The notes under the pieces were generated by a model. The model was not told where the DNA came from. It worked only from the letters and a program-made list of their open reading frames with translations, and made no database searches. A DNA stretch of 64,000 bases, from contig NZ_CBXV010000001.1 in the NCBI RefSeq assembly GCF_000820845.2, forward strand, positions 248,001 through 312,000. Direction: 5' to 3'. Below are positions 1-10,231 of the stretch, piece by piece. The stretch comes from Pyrinomonas methylaliphatogenes. GTDB lineage: Bacteria; Acidobacteriota; Blastocatellia; Pyrinomonadales; Pyrinomonadaceae. Within the stretch, counting starts at the first letter, position 1; every line of letters begins with the position of its first letter. The translations under genes and the position numbers were made by a program.

Positions 1-1
1 C

Positions 2-1420
2 GTCGCGGCGCCATCCTCTTTCGAGAAGGCCTCTTTGTGCCCATCCGATCCGCTGACATGGAAGCTCGTGCGCGCATACATCGAAGACCTCATCGCGCAG
101 ACCGGAGCCGATGGTCTCTACGTGACTTTCTGGGATCATTATGGCCTTTATTGTCAGGATGAGCGTTGCCGTCATAATGGATTGAACAAGTTCCCGAATG
201 AGCTTTACGAAGCGGTCAAGCAGTACGATGCGGCTTTGCGGCCTTTGAAGAAGAGGCTCGTCGTGCGCACGTGGTCCTCGGGCGTGCCGCACTGGTTGCG
301 GGGCGAGTTCGTCCATGCGCCCGGTTACGGCCATTTCGGCGGCACGGGCGTCGAATTGTGGGGGCGCGTCATTCGCGAGACGCCGCCCGACATAATCCTT
401 CAAACGAAGGTCTACAACGCCGATTGTCAACCTGACGCTCCTTTCAGTCCGCTGATCGGACAAGCCAGACCGCACGCGGAGATCGCTGAATACCAGATTT
501 CCGGTCAGACCATCGGCCGTTTCTACTTTCCGGCTTCGACCGTGGACTACATTGCGCGCACGATGCGCCGCGTCCATGAGTTGGTGGGAGGCGAAGGCGG
601 GGTCAACATCTTTCCGGGCGGCACGCGACAATCGAACTATTCGGTCTTCGATGACATCTTGAACAGCGTGAACCTGTACGCTTGGCGGGAGCTTTCTTGG
701 AACGTCAACGCCAACGTCGAAAAGATCTGGACCGATTGGGCGCTCCCCATTTATGGCGAACGCGCCGTTCCGCACGTCATCGAAGCGCTGCGCCTTTCGG
801 AAGAGGCCGTCTATCGCACCTTCTCGACGCTCGGCATGGGGTCGGAAACTAACTCATCTTTTGCCGAAAACATCGAGCGACGCGAGACGTTGCTCAAATA
901 CACGAACCGTTACTACCTGCCCGAATATGCGCGATTTCTTGAGCCGACCAAAGAGAACATCGAGCGCGTCATCGCGGAGAAAGAGGAGAACTTACGCCGC
1001 ATAGATCGAATGTTCGCGGCGTTGGAGCGCGCGCGTCCCCACTTGCGTGCTGAACAGTATGCGGAGATGCGGACGCGATTCGATTGGCTGAAGGAATATG
1101 CCATTTGCGCGCGTTACCTCGATGAGAGTCTGTGGCGCTATCGCTACTTGCGCCATCTCGCTTCGATGTTGACGACCGATCCCGAGCAGCTCAAATACAT
1201 CGCCGCCGCCTACGATGCCGTGATGGAGCACGAGAAGCGCCTTTTCCGTTACGATCCGGCGCAGAAATTCAGTTGCTATAACACGACCTTGGGCCAGTTG
1301 CGAATCAAACCGTCGCTCGGCAGCCCGGTGCCGTTGATGAAAGAGCTTTACGAGAAATCGAAGCAGTTGATCGAAAGCGCGGTTGGACCGGACTATTTGC
1401 CAACCGAATGGCTTCGCTGA
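2..1420 (+). CDS. GH67-like (alpha-glucuronidase-like) glycoside hydrolase, 5' truncated
   Basis: The reading frame is open from base 2, so the true start lies outside the window; the TTG at 35 is only the first possible start codon inside it. About 470 residues of the C-terminal part are seen. The segment with YCQDERC, HAEIAEYQISGQTIGRFYFP and the later LYAWRELSWNVNANVEKIW resembles the barrel end and helical C-terminal domain of GH67 alpha-glucuronidases, which remove (methyl)glucuronic acid from xylan oligosaccharides. The family call is by general pattern; catalytic acids cannot be assigned with certainty, and a related GH family is possible. It heads a same-strand run of three more polysaccharide-degrading enzymes, which supports a role in plant cell-wall sugar use. 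Confidence 0.6.
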   Translation, partial: VAAPSSFEKASLCPSDPLTWKLVRAYIEDLIAQTGADGLYVTFWDHYGLYCQDERCRHNGLNKFPNELYEAVKQYDAALRPLKKRLVVRTWSSGVPHWLRGEFVHAPGYGHFGGTGVELWGRVIRETPPDIILQTKVYNADCQPDAPFSPLIGQARPHAEIAEYQISGQTIGRFYFPASTVDYIARTMRRVHELVGGEGGVNIFPGGTRQSNYSVFDDILNSVNLYAWRELSWNVNANVEKIWTDWALPIYGERAVPHVIEALRLSEEAVYRTFSTLGMGSETNSSFAENIERRETLLKYTNRYYLPEYARFLEPTKENIERVIAEKEENLRRIDRMFAALERARPHLRAEQYAEMRTRFDWLKEYAICARYLDESLWRYRYLRHLASMLTTDPEQLKYIAAAYDAVMEHEKRLFRYDPAQKFSCYNTTLGQLRIKPSLGSPVPLMKELYEKSKQLIESAVGPDYLPTEWLR

Positions 1421-1522
1421 AGCGGCTCTGTGTGGTGGAGAGCGGACGGTCGCGATGAACGACAGCTTTCGGCGGAGTGCGATGATTCGAATTAGCTTCC
1501 ATCCGTTTAGGAGGTCACGACG

Positions 1523-2794
1523 ATGAGAAACCGGACCGATCTTTCCCGAAATTCTTTGGCTCTCATCTCGCTTTTAATTTTCGCTAGGTGCGTTCGGGCG
1601 CAAGTCGAGCCGCCGCGCGAGTGGATCGATCCCGACACGGGCCATCGCGTCATCCGTTTGTCGGAAGAGCCGGGCAGTCAGAGCCTCTACTTCCACCAGA
1701 ACGCTTATACGCCCGATGGCCGCAAGTTGATCATCTCGACGCCGACGGGGATCGCCGCTGTCGATCTTCAGACGCGCGCTGTCGAGAAGATCGTCGAAGG
1801 GCGCGTGCGCATCATCATGGTCGGAAGGAAGACCGGCAGCGTCTACTACATGCGAGGCAACGTCGTTTACGCGACCGATCCGCGAACGCGCGCGACGCGT
1901 GAAGTCGCCAAGCTTCCGCCGCGCGCTTCAGTTTCAACGGTCAACGCCGATGAGACGTTGCTCGCCGGGGCCATCACCGAAGGCGCGTTCGACGCCAGAC
2001 CGGGCGCAAATGGACCAGCCGCCGCGCCGCAAGACAACTATCCAGGCAAAGGCGAGATGATGGAGCGGCGTCTTGCCGCGCGCATCCCGATGCAACTTTT
2101 CACCATAGATACCCGAACGGGCGAGATGAGGACGCTGTTGCGCAGCACCGATTGGCTCAACCACATACAGTTTTCGCCGACCGATCCGACGCTGCTCATG
2201 TTCTGCCACGAAGGGCCGTGGCACAAGGTGGATCGCATCTGGACGATCCGCACCGATGGCACGGGCTTGAAAAAGATCCACGAACGCACGATGAAGATGG
2301 AGATCGCTGGCCACGAGTTCTTCAGCGCCGACGGCAAGTGGATCTGGTACGATCTACAGACTCCGCGTAGTCTGGTCTTCTGGGTCGCAGGCTACAACAT
2401 CGAAACAGGCGAGCGCGTGTGGTACAACTTGCAGCGCAGCGAGTGGTCCGTGCATTATAACATCTCGCCCGATGGGAAGCTGTTTGCCGGGGATGGCGGT
2501 GGACCAAATAGCGTCGCCGCGCCGGGGAATGGGCAGTGGATCTACCTCTTCCGTCCGGTAGCTGTGCCTGATCGTACGGAAGGGGCGCTGCCCGAAGCCG
2601 GGCTGATCTCTCCGGGCCTCTTCCAAGCTGAGAGGCTGGTCAATCTCTCGAAGCATGATTACCGGCTTGAACCAAACGTGACGTTCACGCCCGATGGGCG
2701 ATGGGTCGTCTTCCGCTCGAATATGCATGGGCCAACGCACGTTTACATGGTCGAAGTGCAAAAGAGCGGCGGTCAAGCGCGGCGTGCGAATTGA
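1523..2794 (+). CDS. oligogalacturonate lyase-like protein (PL22), secreted
   Basis: A protein of 423 aa with a Sec-type N-terminus (hydrophobic stretch [10 protein letters not shown], then CVRAQ near residue 28). The body is a beta-propeller of repeated units such as [29 protein letters not shown] and FTPDGRW. The [10 protein letters not shown] segment, the His-containing MFCHEGPW and the GHEFFSADG segment match oligogalacturonate lyases of family PL22, which cleave short pectin oligomers by metal-assisted beta-elimination. The start is backed by a strong AGGAGGT seven bases upstream (1509-1515). It lies 102 bp after the GH67-like gene and 76 bp before the fucosidase. A non-lyase propeller (TolB-like) is the alternative. 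Confidence 0.75.
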   Translation: MRNRTDLSRNSLALISLLIFARCVRAQVEPPREWIDPDTGHRVIRLSEEPGSQSLYFHQNAYTPDGRKLIISTPTGIAAVDLQTRAVEKIVEGRVRIIMVGRKTGSVYYMRGNVVYATDPRTRATREVAKLPPRASVSTVNADETLLAGAITEGAFDARPGANGPAAAPQDNYPGKGEMMERRLAARIPMQLFTIDTRTGEMRTLLRSTDWLNHIQFSPTDPTLLMFCHEGPWHKVDRIWTIRTDGTGLKKIHERTMKMEIAGHEFFSADGKWIWYDLQTPRSLVFWVAGYNIETGERVWYNLQRSEWSVHYNISPDGKLFAGDGGGPNSVAAPGNGQWIYLFRPVAVPDRTEGALPEAGLISPGLFQAERLVNLSKHDYRLEPNVTFTPDGRWVVFRSNMHGPTHVYMVEVQKSGGQARRAN

Positions 2795-2870
2795 CTTCGT
2801 TCGCCGCATCCAGAAGATCGGGCGAAAGACGTTCTACCTCATGAGCACGAAACGTGATCCGTCAGAGGCG

Positions 2871-5249
2871 ATGATGCGAAGTTGGAGACGATGGTTTCGC
2901 GTCGCGGCGTGGTCGGTTTGCGCCTCGCTCCTCCTGATCTCGGCGAGTTTTGCGCAGCGATCGGAGGTTGGTCCAGATACTTTCGTCGGGGAATTTCGCC
3001 AAGAATCTCAACCGCCGGACGAACCGTTGAGCCTCTGGTACAGGCGACCGGCGAAACGTTGGGTTGAAGCGTTGCCCATCGGCAACGGGCGGCTCGGCGC
3101 GATGGTCTTCGGCGGGATCGAACGCGAGCGGTTGCAGCTCAACGAAGACACGCTCTGGGCCGGTGGGCCATATGATCCGAACAACCCTGAGGCGCTGGCG
3201 GCGCTGCCCGAAGTGCGTCGTCTGATCTTCGCCGGGAAATACACGGAAGCGCATCGGCTCATCGGCGAGAAGATGATGGCCAAGCCGATCAAACAGATGC
3301 CCTATCAACCGGTCGGCGATCTGATCCTCACTTTCCCGAAGGTCACAGCCGTCTCCGATTACCGGCGCGAACTCGATCTCGACGAAGCGATCGCGCGCGT
3401 TCAATACGTCGCGGATGGCGTGCGCTTCGCGCGCGAAGTCTTCGCCAGCCCCGTGGATCAAGTCATCGTCGTTCATCTGAGCGCGAGCGCGCCCGGACGG
3501 CTCGCTTTCAACGCGAGTATGCAGACGCCGCAACGCGCGACCATCGGCGTCGAGGGCTCCGATACGCTCGTGATGAGCGGGACGAGCGGAGACGCGCAAG
3601 GGATCAAAGGACAAGTCCGCTTCCAAGCGCGCGCGCGCGTTCAAACGCGAGGTGGGAGGTTGGTCGCGACGCGAGATTCTATCGCCGTCGAAGGCGCGGA
3701 CGAGGCCGTGATCTTCATCGCCATCGCGACGAGCTACAGAAGCTACAAGGACGTCGGCGGCGATCCTGAAGCTTTGGCGAAAGCGCAAATCGCCTCCGTC
3801 AGTCGGAAAGAGCTAAGCGAGATCGAGCGCGCCCATATCGCCGAACATCAACGACTGTTTCGGCGCGTGCGCCTCGATCTCGGAACGAGCGCAGCCATGC
3901 GCCTTCCGACTGATGAGCGGATAGAAGGATTCGCGCGGGGCGGAGATCCGCAGCTAGCCGCGCTCTACTTCCAGTTCGGGCGTTATCTTCTGATCTCGAG
4001 TTCGCGCCCCGGAACGCAACCCGCCAACCTTCAAGGCATCTGGAACGAGAGCATGACGCCTCCGTGGGAGAGCAAATACACGATCAACATCAACACGGAG
4101 ATGAACTACTGGCCCGCCGAGCCGACTAATCTTTCGGAGTTGGTCGAACCGCTCGTGCGGATGATCATGGAGCTTGCGGAAACGGGCGCACGCACGGCCC
4201 GCATCCACTACGGGGCGCGCGGCTGGGTGGTCCACCACAACACGGATATTTGGCGCGCGACGGCGCCGGTGGATGGTCCGCAATGGGGGATGTGGCCGAC
4301 CGGCGGCGCCTGGTTGTGCTTGCATCTTTGGGAGCATTACGAATTCACCGGGGACAGGAGTTTCTTGGCGCGCGTCTATCCGGTGATGAAAGGCGCAGCT
4401 CAATTCTTCCTCGATACGTTGGTCGAGGAGCCGAAACATGGTTGGCTCGTCACCTGTCCGTCGCTCTCGCCTGAGAACAGGCATCCCTTCGGCACGAGCA
4501 TCGTCGCTGGACCGACGATGGACAATCAGATCATACGAGATCTTTTTACAAACACCATCCGCGCGGCGGAGATCCTCGGCGTAGATCGCGCTTTTCGCCA
4601 ACAATTGGCCGCCGCGCGCGCGCGTCTGGCGCCGAATCAGATAGGCAAAGCCGGACAGCTTCAAGAGTGGCTGGAAGATTGGGACATGGAAGCGCCCGAG
4701 ATCCATCATCGTCACGTTTCGCATCTTTATGGACTCTTCCCCAGCGCGCAGATCACCGTCCGCGGAACGCCGGAGTTGGCCCAGGCGGCGCGTCGATCTT
4801 TGGAGATACGCGGCGATGAAGCGACGGGTTGGGGATTGGCGTGGCGGTTGAACTTGTGGGCGCGATTGCACGATGCCGAGCATGCCTACAAGATCCTGAC
4901 GATGTTGATCTCGCCGGGGCGCACCTATCCGAACATGTTCGATGCGCACCCGCCTTTTCAGATCGACGGGAACTTCGGCGGCACTTCAGGGATCGCCGAG
5001 ATGCTTCTCCAAAGCCACGCCGGAGAGATCGAGCTGTTGCCGGCGTTGCCTAAGGAGTGGCCGAGCGGCAGCGTCATGGGGCTACGCGCGCGCGGCGGGT
5101 TCGAAGTCGATATAGCTTGGCGAGAAGGGAAGCTGGTTTCGGCTCGCATACGCTCTCTGAACGGCAACCCGTGCCGCTTGCGCTATGGTGATGTAACGCG
5201 CGAAGTCAAACTGAAGCGCGGCGAAACTTTCGAATGGGATGGGCGCTGA
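2871..5249 (+). CDS. alpha-L-fucosidase family GH95, secreted
   Basis: About 792 aa with a signal peptide (arginine-rich n-region RSWRRWFR, hydrophobic core, SASFAQ cleavage region). The N-terminal beta domain carries [15 protein letters not shown] and [12 protein letters not shown], typical of GH95. The helical barrel contains [18 protein letters not shown] and [19 protein letters not shown], which hold the conserved Asn/Glu region used by inverting 1,2-alpha-L-fucosidases and L-galactosidases. The C-terminal part has [20 protein letters not shown] and a final beta domain. The frame is open from 2694. Codons 2841, 2871 and 2874 are possible starts; AGAGG at 2864-2868 favours 2871/2874. It probably removes terminal fucose or L-galactose from pectin or xyloglucan side chains. 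Confidence 0.88.
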   Translation: MMRSWRRWFRVAAWSVCASLLLISASFAQRSEVGPDTFVGEFRQESQPPDEPLSLWYRRPAKRWVEALPIGNGRLGAMVFGGIERERLQLNEDTLWAGGPYDPNNPEALAALPEVRRLIFAGKYTEAHRLIGEKMMAKPIKQMPYQPVGDLILTFPKVTAVSDYRRELDLDEAIARVQYVADGVRFAREVFASPVDQVIVVHLSASAPGRLAFNASMQTPQRATIGVEGSDTLVMSGTSGDAQGIKGQVRFQARARVQTRGGRLVATRDSIAVEGADEAVIFIAIATSYRSYKDVGGDPEALAKAQIASVSRKELSEIERAHIAEHQRLFRRVRLDLGTSAAMRLPTDERIEGFARGGDPQLAALYFQFGRYLLISSSRPGTQPANLQGIWNESMTPPWESKYTININTEMNYWPAEPTNLSELVEPLVRMIMELAETGARTARIHYGARGWVVHHNTDIWRATAPVDGPQWGMWPTGGAWLCLHLWEHYEFTGDRSFLARVYPVMKGAAQFFLDTLVEEPKHGWLVTCPSLSPENRHPFGTSIVAGPTMDNQIIRDLFTNTIRAAEILGVDRAFRQQLAAARARLAPNQIGKAGQLQEWLEDWDMEAPEIHHRHVSHLYGLFPSAQITVRGTPELAQAARRSLEIRGDEATGWGLAWRLNLWARLHDAEHAYKILTMLISPGRTYPNMFDAHPPFQIDGNFGGTSGIAEMLLQSHAGEIELLPALPKEWPSGSVMGLRARGGFEVDIAWREGKLVSARIRSLNGNPCRLRYGDVTREVKLKRGETFEWDGR

Positions 5250-5318
5250 TGTCCGACAAGGAGAGGAGCGTTCAACGCGAGCAGATGCGCTCCGGCGCGA
5301 AACGTCGGCTCACGCCAC

Positions 5319-5467
5319 ATCCATTCGCGCGCAGCCAATCGGGAGCGCGCCAGCATACAAGGAACTGGAGACGTACGTTCGATCCATTCGCGCGCGGCCA
5401 ATCGGCCCAATTTGACGCCGACACCGGTCCAGCTCGGCATGCGATCCATTCGCGCGCGGCCAATCGG
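5319..5467. repeat. three direct copies of a 24-bp repeat with 62-63 bp period
   Basis: Copies begin at 5319, 5382 and 5444. Each starts ATCCATTCGCGCGC, continues with one variable base (A in copy 1, G in the others) and ends GCCAATCGG. The 38-39 bp between copies are unrelated to each other. They sit in the 258-bp spacer between the fucosidase and the GH105 gene, the last copy 41 bases before the GH105 start. No cas gene is nearby and there are only three copies, so a CRISPR array is unlikely. The role is unknown. Confidence 0.85.
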
Positions 5468-5507
5468 GACATTTTCAATATGCCAACTCGTTTCAGTGAG
5501 GAGAGAG

Positions 5508-6608
5508 ATGAAGACGTCGTTTGAAAGATCTCTTTTCGTGTTTCTCTTGATCGTCTTGGGCATCGCGGAAGTCAGAGCGCAGTCAGACTATTTCGCTCGC
5601 TGGCCCGCCGGAGCTTCGCCGCGCGAGGTGGGCCGGCGCGTGGCGGAAAACTTTCTCGCACGGCCATTCGATTTCGAAACCAATCCGCGCCGCGCTTATG
5701 TCATCTATCCTGAAGTCTGCACGTGGTACGGCGCGTTGCGCGTGGCGCGCTTGACGGGCGATCGCGAGTTGCAGCGCCGTCTGATCGCGAAGTTCGATCG
5801 TTTCTTGACGCCTGAGGGAGCAAAGCGCATCTCGCCGGAAGCGCACGTTGATTTTCGCGTCTTCGGCGTCGTGCCGCTGGAGATCTACATGCAGACCAAG
5901 GATCGTCGTTACCTGGAGATCGGGAAGAGTTTGGCCGATCGGCAGTGGGAGAAGACGACGCCCGACGGGATCACGGCGGAAGCGCGTTACTGGATAGATG
6001 ATATGTACATGATCACCGCCGTGCAGGTGCAAGCTTATCGCGCAACCGGCGATGCGCGTTACCTTGAGCGCGCGGCCCAAACCATGGTCGCCTATCTCGA
6101 TAAGTTACAGCAGCCGAACGGGCTCTTCTACCACGCTCCCGATTCGCCCTACTTCTGGAGTCGCGGCAACGGGTGGGTCGCAGCCGGCATGACGGAACTG
6201 CTCATCTCCTTGCCGCGCAACCATCCGAAGCGTGAGCGGATCATGGAAGGTTACAGGAAGATGATGGCGACGCTGCTCAAGTATCAAGGCGAGGATGGAT
6301 TGTGGCGGCAGCTTATTGATCATCCGGAAGCGTGGGCCGAGACTTCTGGGACGGGGATGTTCACCTTCGCGATGGTGACCGGCGTTAAACGCGGCTGGCT
6401 CGACGCCAAGACTTATGGTCCAGCCGCGCGTAAGGCTTGGCTGGGATTAGTCAGTAGGTTAGACGAAAAGGCCAATCTGCGCGATGTGTGCGTCGGCACC
6501 AACAAAGGCTATTCGGTCCAGTATTATCTGGACCGTCCGCGCAGCACGGGCGATCTGCATGGTCAAGCGCCGCTCCTGTGGAGCGCCGCCGCTTTGCTCG
6601 AACATTAA
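5508..6608 (+). CDS. unsaturated rhamnogalacturonyl/glucuronyl hydrolase, GH105 (YteR-like)
   Basis: 366 aa from the ATG at 5508, chosen because GAGGAGAG lies just upstream and the protein then begins with a signal peptide (hydrophobic FVFLLIVLGIAEVRAQ). The alpha/alpha-barrel motifs fit GH88/GH105: CTWYGALRVARLTGD, RYWIDDMYMITAVQV with the acidic pair expected to supply the catalytic Asp, YFWSRGNGWVAAGM and the C-terminal GTNKGYSVQYYLDRPRSTGD. Such enzymes hydrate and release the unsaturated uronic acid left at the end of oligosaccharides by lyases, so this is a natural partner of the PL22 lyase upstream. The spacer before it carries the 24-bp repeats. Confidence 0.85.
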   Translation: MKTSFERSLFVFLLIVLGIAEVRAQSDYFARWPAGASPREVGRRVAENFLARPFDFETNPRRAYVIYPEVCTWYGALRVARLTGDRELQRRLIAKFDRFLTPEGAKRISPEAHVDFRVFGVVPLEIYMQTKDRRYLEIGKSLADRQWEKTTPDGITAEARYWIDDMYMITAVQVQAYRATGDARYLERAAQTMVAYLDKLQQPNGLFYHAPDSPYFWSRGNGWVAAGMTELLISLPRNHPKRERIMEGYRKMMATLLKYQGEDGLWRQLIDHPEAWAETSGTGMFTFAMVTGVKRGWLDAKTYGPAARKAWLGLVSRLDEKANLRDVCVGTNKGYSVQYYLDRPRSTGDLHGQAPLLWSAAALLEH

Positions 6609-6660
6609 CGTTGGCCGCGAAAGTTCGATCCGCCGTCGTCCATCGCGCCGCGTTTGCGAG

Positions 6661-7860
6661 TCAAGACGCGCGCCAGTTCATCATAAAGCTCTTCAGGCGA
6701 TCGAAGACGAGGTCGAGCGTTCTTTCGTCGGGCAAGTAGACCAAGCGAAAATAGCCTTCACGCGGATCGGCGCCGAATCCCGAACCGTGCACGACGAGCA
6801 TGTCGGTCGATCTGAGTAGATCGAGCACGAATCTCTCGTCAGTTCGCCCGCCGAGCTCCTTAACCTTGATCATCATGTAGAAGGCGGCTTGCGGTGGGAC
6901 GCATGACAATCCCCGGATCTCGCTGAGGCGCGATAGGGCGAGATCGCGCCGGCGCCTCAACTCGCGCCTGAAGTCGAGCTGAAAGCTTCTGTCGCCTTCA
7001 AGCGCGGGGCGAATGGCATATTGCGTCGGCGTCGGCGCGCATAGGCGTCCGCCGGCCAAACGCAAGATGGCGTTCGTCAGATCCTGAAGCCGTCCCGCGT
7101 GTGTGAAGCGCATCCATCCGACGCGCCAGCCCGGCACGAGATGGGTCTTCGAGAGGCTTTCCAGCGTGACGAGCGGGATGCCGATCTCTTCTGCGAGAAC
7201 GGACGCAGGGGTGGGACGATCCGCGAAGCATAATTCGCGATAGACTTCATCGGCGATGACGAGCAACCTATGACGCGCGGCGATCTCCAGCAGTCGAGCC
7301 ACTACCGCATCGGGAATGATCGCGCCTGTCGGATTGCTCGGATTGATCAACACGATGGCGCGCGTTCGCTCGCCGATCAGGCTTTCGATCTCGTCGGATG
7401 ATGGTTGCCATCCGTTCTCCTCATACAAGCGGTACTTGATCGGTCTGGCTCCGAGCTTGTTGAGAATGGCTGGATAGAGAGGGTAACCGGGGGCTGGGAT
7501 TAAGACCTCTTCGCCCGGATTGACGAGAGCCGTGAGCAGTAGATCGGCGGCTTCCGAAGCGCCCGAAGTGATAAAGACGTGGTCCGGTTCCGTGCGCGCT
7601 CCAAGTCCGGTCGCGTAGGCGGCGACCGCTTCGCGCGCCTCCAGAAGTCCTTTCGAAGAGGCATATCCGGTGAATCTGTCATGAAGCGCCCGCGCGACAG
7701 CCTCAATTAAATGTTCTGGAGGACGAAACCCATAGATCTGCGGATCGCCGATGTTCAGGTAGATGACTTGTCGTCCGGCCCGCTCGTGCTCTTCCGCCGC
7801 ACGGACGATGTTGCGTATAGCATAGTGAAAGTTGTCAGTTCTGCTCGATGGCGCGATCAT
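6661..7860 (-). CDS. PLP-dependent class I/II aminotransferase (AlaA-like)
   Basis: 399 aa from the ATG at 7860; the frame continues to 7980 but the extra 40 residues look unlike the family. Fold-type I motifs are clear: YLNIGDP near residue 35, ASSKGLLEAREAV, INPSNPTGA near 173, IADEVYREL near 203, and SLSKTHLVPGWRVGW, where Lys238 would bind pyridoxal phosphate. The GDP and ADEVY motifs resemble AlaA-type alanine aminotransferases, but aspartate or aromatic substrates are possible. It is convergent with the GH105 gene (52 bp apart) and divergent from the thioredoxin-fold gene. Confidence 0.85.
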   Translation of the reverse strand: MIAPSSRTDNFHYAIRNIVRAAEEHERAGRQVIYLNIGDPQIYGFRPPEHLIEAVARALHDRFTGYASSKGLLEAREAVAAYATGLGARTEPDHVFITSGASEAADLLLTALVNPGEEVLIPAPGYPLYPAILNKLGARPIKYRLYEENGWQPSSDEIESLIGERTRAIVLINPSNPTGAIIPDAVVARLLEIAARHRLLVIADEVYRELCFADRPTPASVLAEEIGIPLVTLESLSKTHLVPGWRVGWMRFTHAGRLQDLTNAILRLAGGRLCAPTPTQYAIRPALEGDRSFQLDFRRELRRRRDLALSRLSEIRGLSCVPPQAAFYMMIKVKELGGRTDERFVLDLLRSTDMLVVHGSGFGADPREGYFRLVYLPDERTLDLVFDRLKSFMMNWRAS

Positions 7861-8069
7861 CGTCAAAAACTCGATGCCCTTAGAAGTGAAGATCGCTGGC
7901 CGCAGCGATCGAACGCTTTGTGTAACATATAACGCGAGAGAAAAACAACAAGCGAGCGCCCTAAAGATCGCGGGAGACATGTGAGCGTTCGGCTCCGCAT
8001 CGCCACGGATGAAAACGGTTGGATCCCGCCGGTGGCGGTAGTATCATCATGATGGAGATCTAAACGGCC

Positions 8070-8537
8070 ATGAACGGCGATAGGTCGGCTCTCGTCAATC
8101 CGTCAGATCGAATGGGGCAGGTGGTCCTACCGTCTTTGATTGACGGTAAGCCGCAAGAGGTTATCTCATATGGCAAATGCTCTTCGGTCATCGCGTCAAT
8201 CCATGGCCTTTCATGCGCCGCCTGTCGCCGCTATCTCGAAGAGCTTGCCGCCAGGGCGCGAGAATTCGCCGAATGGGAAGGCAGAGTGGTCATCGTTTCT
8301 GCGGAAAGGTCAGGGGGGCTTGAAATCCCGTTCGCCTTGTTGCTCGACTCTGATGGTCAACTCAAACGCGCGGCTCGGATCGGCATCCCTTCCATCTTGA
8401 TCGTCGATAGGTGGGGAAGCGTCCAGCTTCGTCATGAAGCTAGGGAGGCGCATGACTTTCTCGCGCCGTCGGAGATCGAGGATTGGTTACGCTATCTGGC
8501 CATTCAGTGTCCGGAGTGCCAAGGTGAAGTCTTCTGA
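8070..8537 (+). CDS. thioredoxin/peroxiredoxin-fold protein with two CxxC motifs
   Basis: 155 aa, no signal peptide. HGLSCAACRRYLEEL places a CAAC motif at Cys49/Cys52 after a short beta strand, as in redoxins of the AhpC/Bcp type; the segment FALLLDSDGQLKRAARIGIPSILIVDRWG matches their central strands and the conserved Pro region (GIPS). A second pair, CPEC, lies at residues 147-150 just before the C-terminus and is not usual for the family. It is followed 14 bp later by the DUF488 gene. Thiol-disulfide exchange is likely from the family; the substrate is unknown. Confidence 0.7.
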   Translation: MNGDRSALVNPSDRMGQVVLPSLIDGKPQEVISYGKCSSVIASIHGLSCAACRRYLEELAARAREFAEWEGRVVIVSAERSGGLEIPFALLLDSDGQLKRAARIGIPSILIVDRWGSVQLRHEAREAHDFLAPSEIEDWLRYLAIQCPECQGEVF

Positions 8538-8551
8538 AATGCGCTGAGATC

Positions 8552-8929
8552 ATGATGAAGAGCGGGGCGGGAAAGATCGCCGTCAAGCGAGTTTATGAGG
8601 AGAGCGAGCCAGAGGATGGAGCGCGTTTCCTCGTCGAACGATTGTGGCCCCGTGGGATCAAAAAGGAGTCGCTGCGGATCGATGCTTGGTTGAAGGATGT
8701 CGCGCCGAGCGATGAGTTGCGCCGCTGGTTCAAGCATGATCCGGCGAAATGGTCAGAATTCCGGCGACGATACTTCGCGGAATTGGAATCTCACCCGGAA
8801 GCGTGGCGGCAGTTGCTGGAGCTCGTCCGGCGCGGAGAGCGCGTAACGCTGCTCTACAGCGCGCGCGACCGCGAGCACAACAACGCCATCGCCCTCAAAG
8901 AGTTCCTCGAAGCGAGGTTCAAAAAGTAG
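8552..8929 (+). CDS. DUF488 family protein (YeaO-like)
   Basis: 125 aa. The sequence has the DUF488 hallmarks FLVERLWPRGIKKESL, DAWLKDVAPSDELRRWF, a HDPAKW-type turn, and the terminal LLYSARDREHNNAIAL. The function of the family is not established. ATG at 8552 and 8555 are both possible starts. The stop is followed by a 150-bp spacer before the acyl-CoA dehydrogenase; that spacer shows TTCAAA-N16-TACAAT at 8918-8945 as a weak promoter candidate. Confidence 0.8.
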   Translation: MMKSGAGKIAVKRVYEESEPEDGARFLVERLWPRGIKKESLRIDAWLKDVAPSDELRRWFKHDPAKWSEFRRRYFAELESHPEAWRQLLELVRRGERVTLLYSARDREHNNAIALKEFLEARFKK

Positions 8930-9079
8930 GAGCGTGCGTTACAATCTTTGTGCCCGCCAGAACGTCTAGGCGCGGTCTCGGCGAGGGGATTTTTAGTCGG
9001 CTGAGGGGTATATTAACGCGGTTTGAGGTAGAATAAATATCGTCTATATCTCTTCGCGCGAGGTGATTTGAAGGCGAGA

Positions 9080-10231
9080 ATGAACTTCGAGCTGACTGAG
9101 GATCAGAAACAGATACGGATGAGCGTGCGCGAGTTTGCGGAAGCGGAGATCGCGCCGCGCGCGCGCGAGTGGGATGAAGCGCAGCATTTCCCCATCGAGC
9201 TTTTGCCGAAGCTTGCGGAGTTGGGCTTGATGGGCATCATCTTCCCCGAGGATTACGGCGGGGCGGGGCTGGGATACATCGAGTATGCGATAATCATCGA
9301 GGAGTTGGGGCGCGTCGATGGTTCGATTGGTCTATCGGTCGCTGCGCACAATTCGCTCTGTTCGAATCACATCTACATGTTCGGCACCGAGGAGCAGAAG
9401 AGGAAGTATTTGATCCCGCTCGCGCAAGGTCGGCATCTTGGCGCTTGGGGATTAACCGAGCCGAGCGCGGGATCGGACGCTTCGGGCACGCGCACCGTCG
9501 CCGTGCGCAAGGATGGCGGTTGGGTGGTCAACGGTTCGAAGAACTTCATCACACATGCCATTCATGCGGATACTTGTGTGGCGGTCGCTTCCACGGATCG
9601 TTCTAAGGGGAGCAAAGGGATCACGGCGTTCATCTTCGAGAAAGGGATGAAAGGTTTTTCGCCATCGAAGAAGGAGAACAAGCTCGGGATGCGCGCTTCG
9701 GAGACCGCTGGCGTCGTGTTTGAGGATTGTTTCGTGCCTGATGAGAATCGTTTGGGGGAAGAGGGCATGGGGTTTATCAACGCGATGCAGGTGCTCGACG
9801 GCGGGCGCATCTCGATAGCGGCTCTAGCCGTCGGGATCGCGCAAGGGGCTTATGAAGCGGCCATCCGATATGCCAAAGAGCGCGTGCAGTTCGGGCGTCC
9901 GATCGCGGAGTTCCAAGCGATCCAATTCAAGCTCGCTGACATGGCGACGGCGATCGAGGCGGCCAGATTGTTGACCTACCGTGCAGCTTATTTGAAGGAT
10001 CGCGGACAGCCAGTGACCAAACAGGCGTCGATGGCGAAGCTCTTCGCTTCTGAAATGTGCGTGCGCGTTTGCGAAGAGGCGATTCAGATCCATGGCGGAT
10101 ACGGTTACACGAAAGATTATCTGCCGGAAAAATGCTGGCGCGATGCGAAACTCCTTACCATCGGCGAAGGCACGTCTGAGATCCAACGCATCATCATCGC
10201 GCGACAGCTTCTCCGCGAGTTGGGCGAATGA
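9080..10231 (+). CDS. acyl-CoA dehydrogenase (short/medium/branched chain type)
   Basis: 383 aa from ATG 9080; a TTG at 9068 would add four residues. The FAD and substrate regions are intact: [59 protein letters not shown] and the C-terminal [18 protein letters not shown], in which the Glu of EGTS is the usual catalytic base. Such flavoenzymes introduce the alpha,beta double bond into acyl-CoA thioesters and pass electrons to ETF. It overlaps the next gene by ATGA, so it is probably translationally coupled to meaB, suggesting branched-chain or odd-chain acyl-CoA breakdown that ends in propionyl-CoA. Confidence 0.92.
   Translation: MNFELTEDQKQIRMSVREFAEAEIAPRAREWDEAQHFPIELLPKLAELGLMGIIFPEDYGGAGLGYIEYAIIIEELGRVDGSIGLSVAAHNSLCSNHIYMFGTEEQKRKYLIPLAQGRHLGAWGLTEPSAGSDASGTRTVAVRKDGGWVVNGSKNFITHAIHADTCVAVASTDRSKGSKGITAFIFEKGMKGFSPSKKENKLGMRASETAGVVFEDCFVPDENRLGEEGMGFINAMQVLDGGRISIAALAVGIAQGAYEAAIRYAKERVQFGRPIAEFQAIQFKLADMATAIEAARLLTYRAAYLKDRGQPVTKQASMAKLFASEMCVRVCEEAIQIHGGYGYTKDYLPEKCWRDAKLLTIGEGTSEIQRIIIARQLLRELGE

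Noticed and set aside
5319-5467. Reading the 24-bp repeats as a small CRISPR array
   Set aside because: Only three copies, no cas genes in 64 kb, and the repeat shows no dyad typical of CRISPR repeats; a short tandem repeat is the simpler reading.
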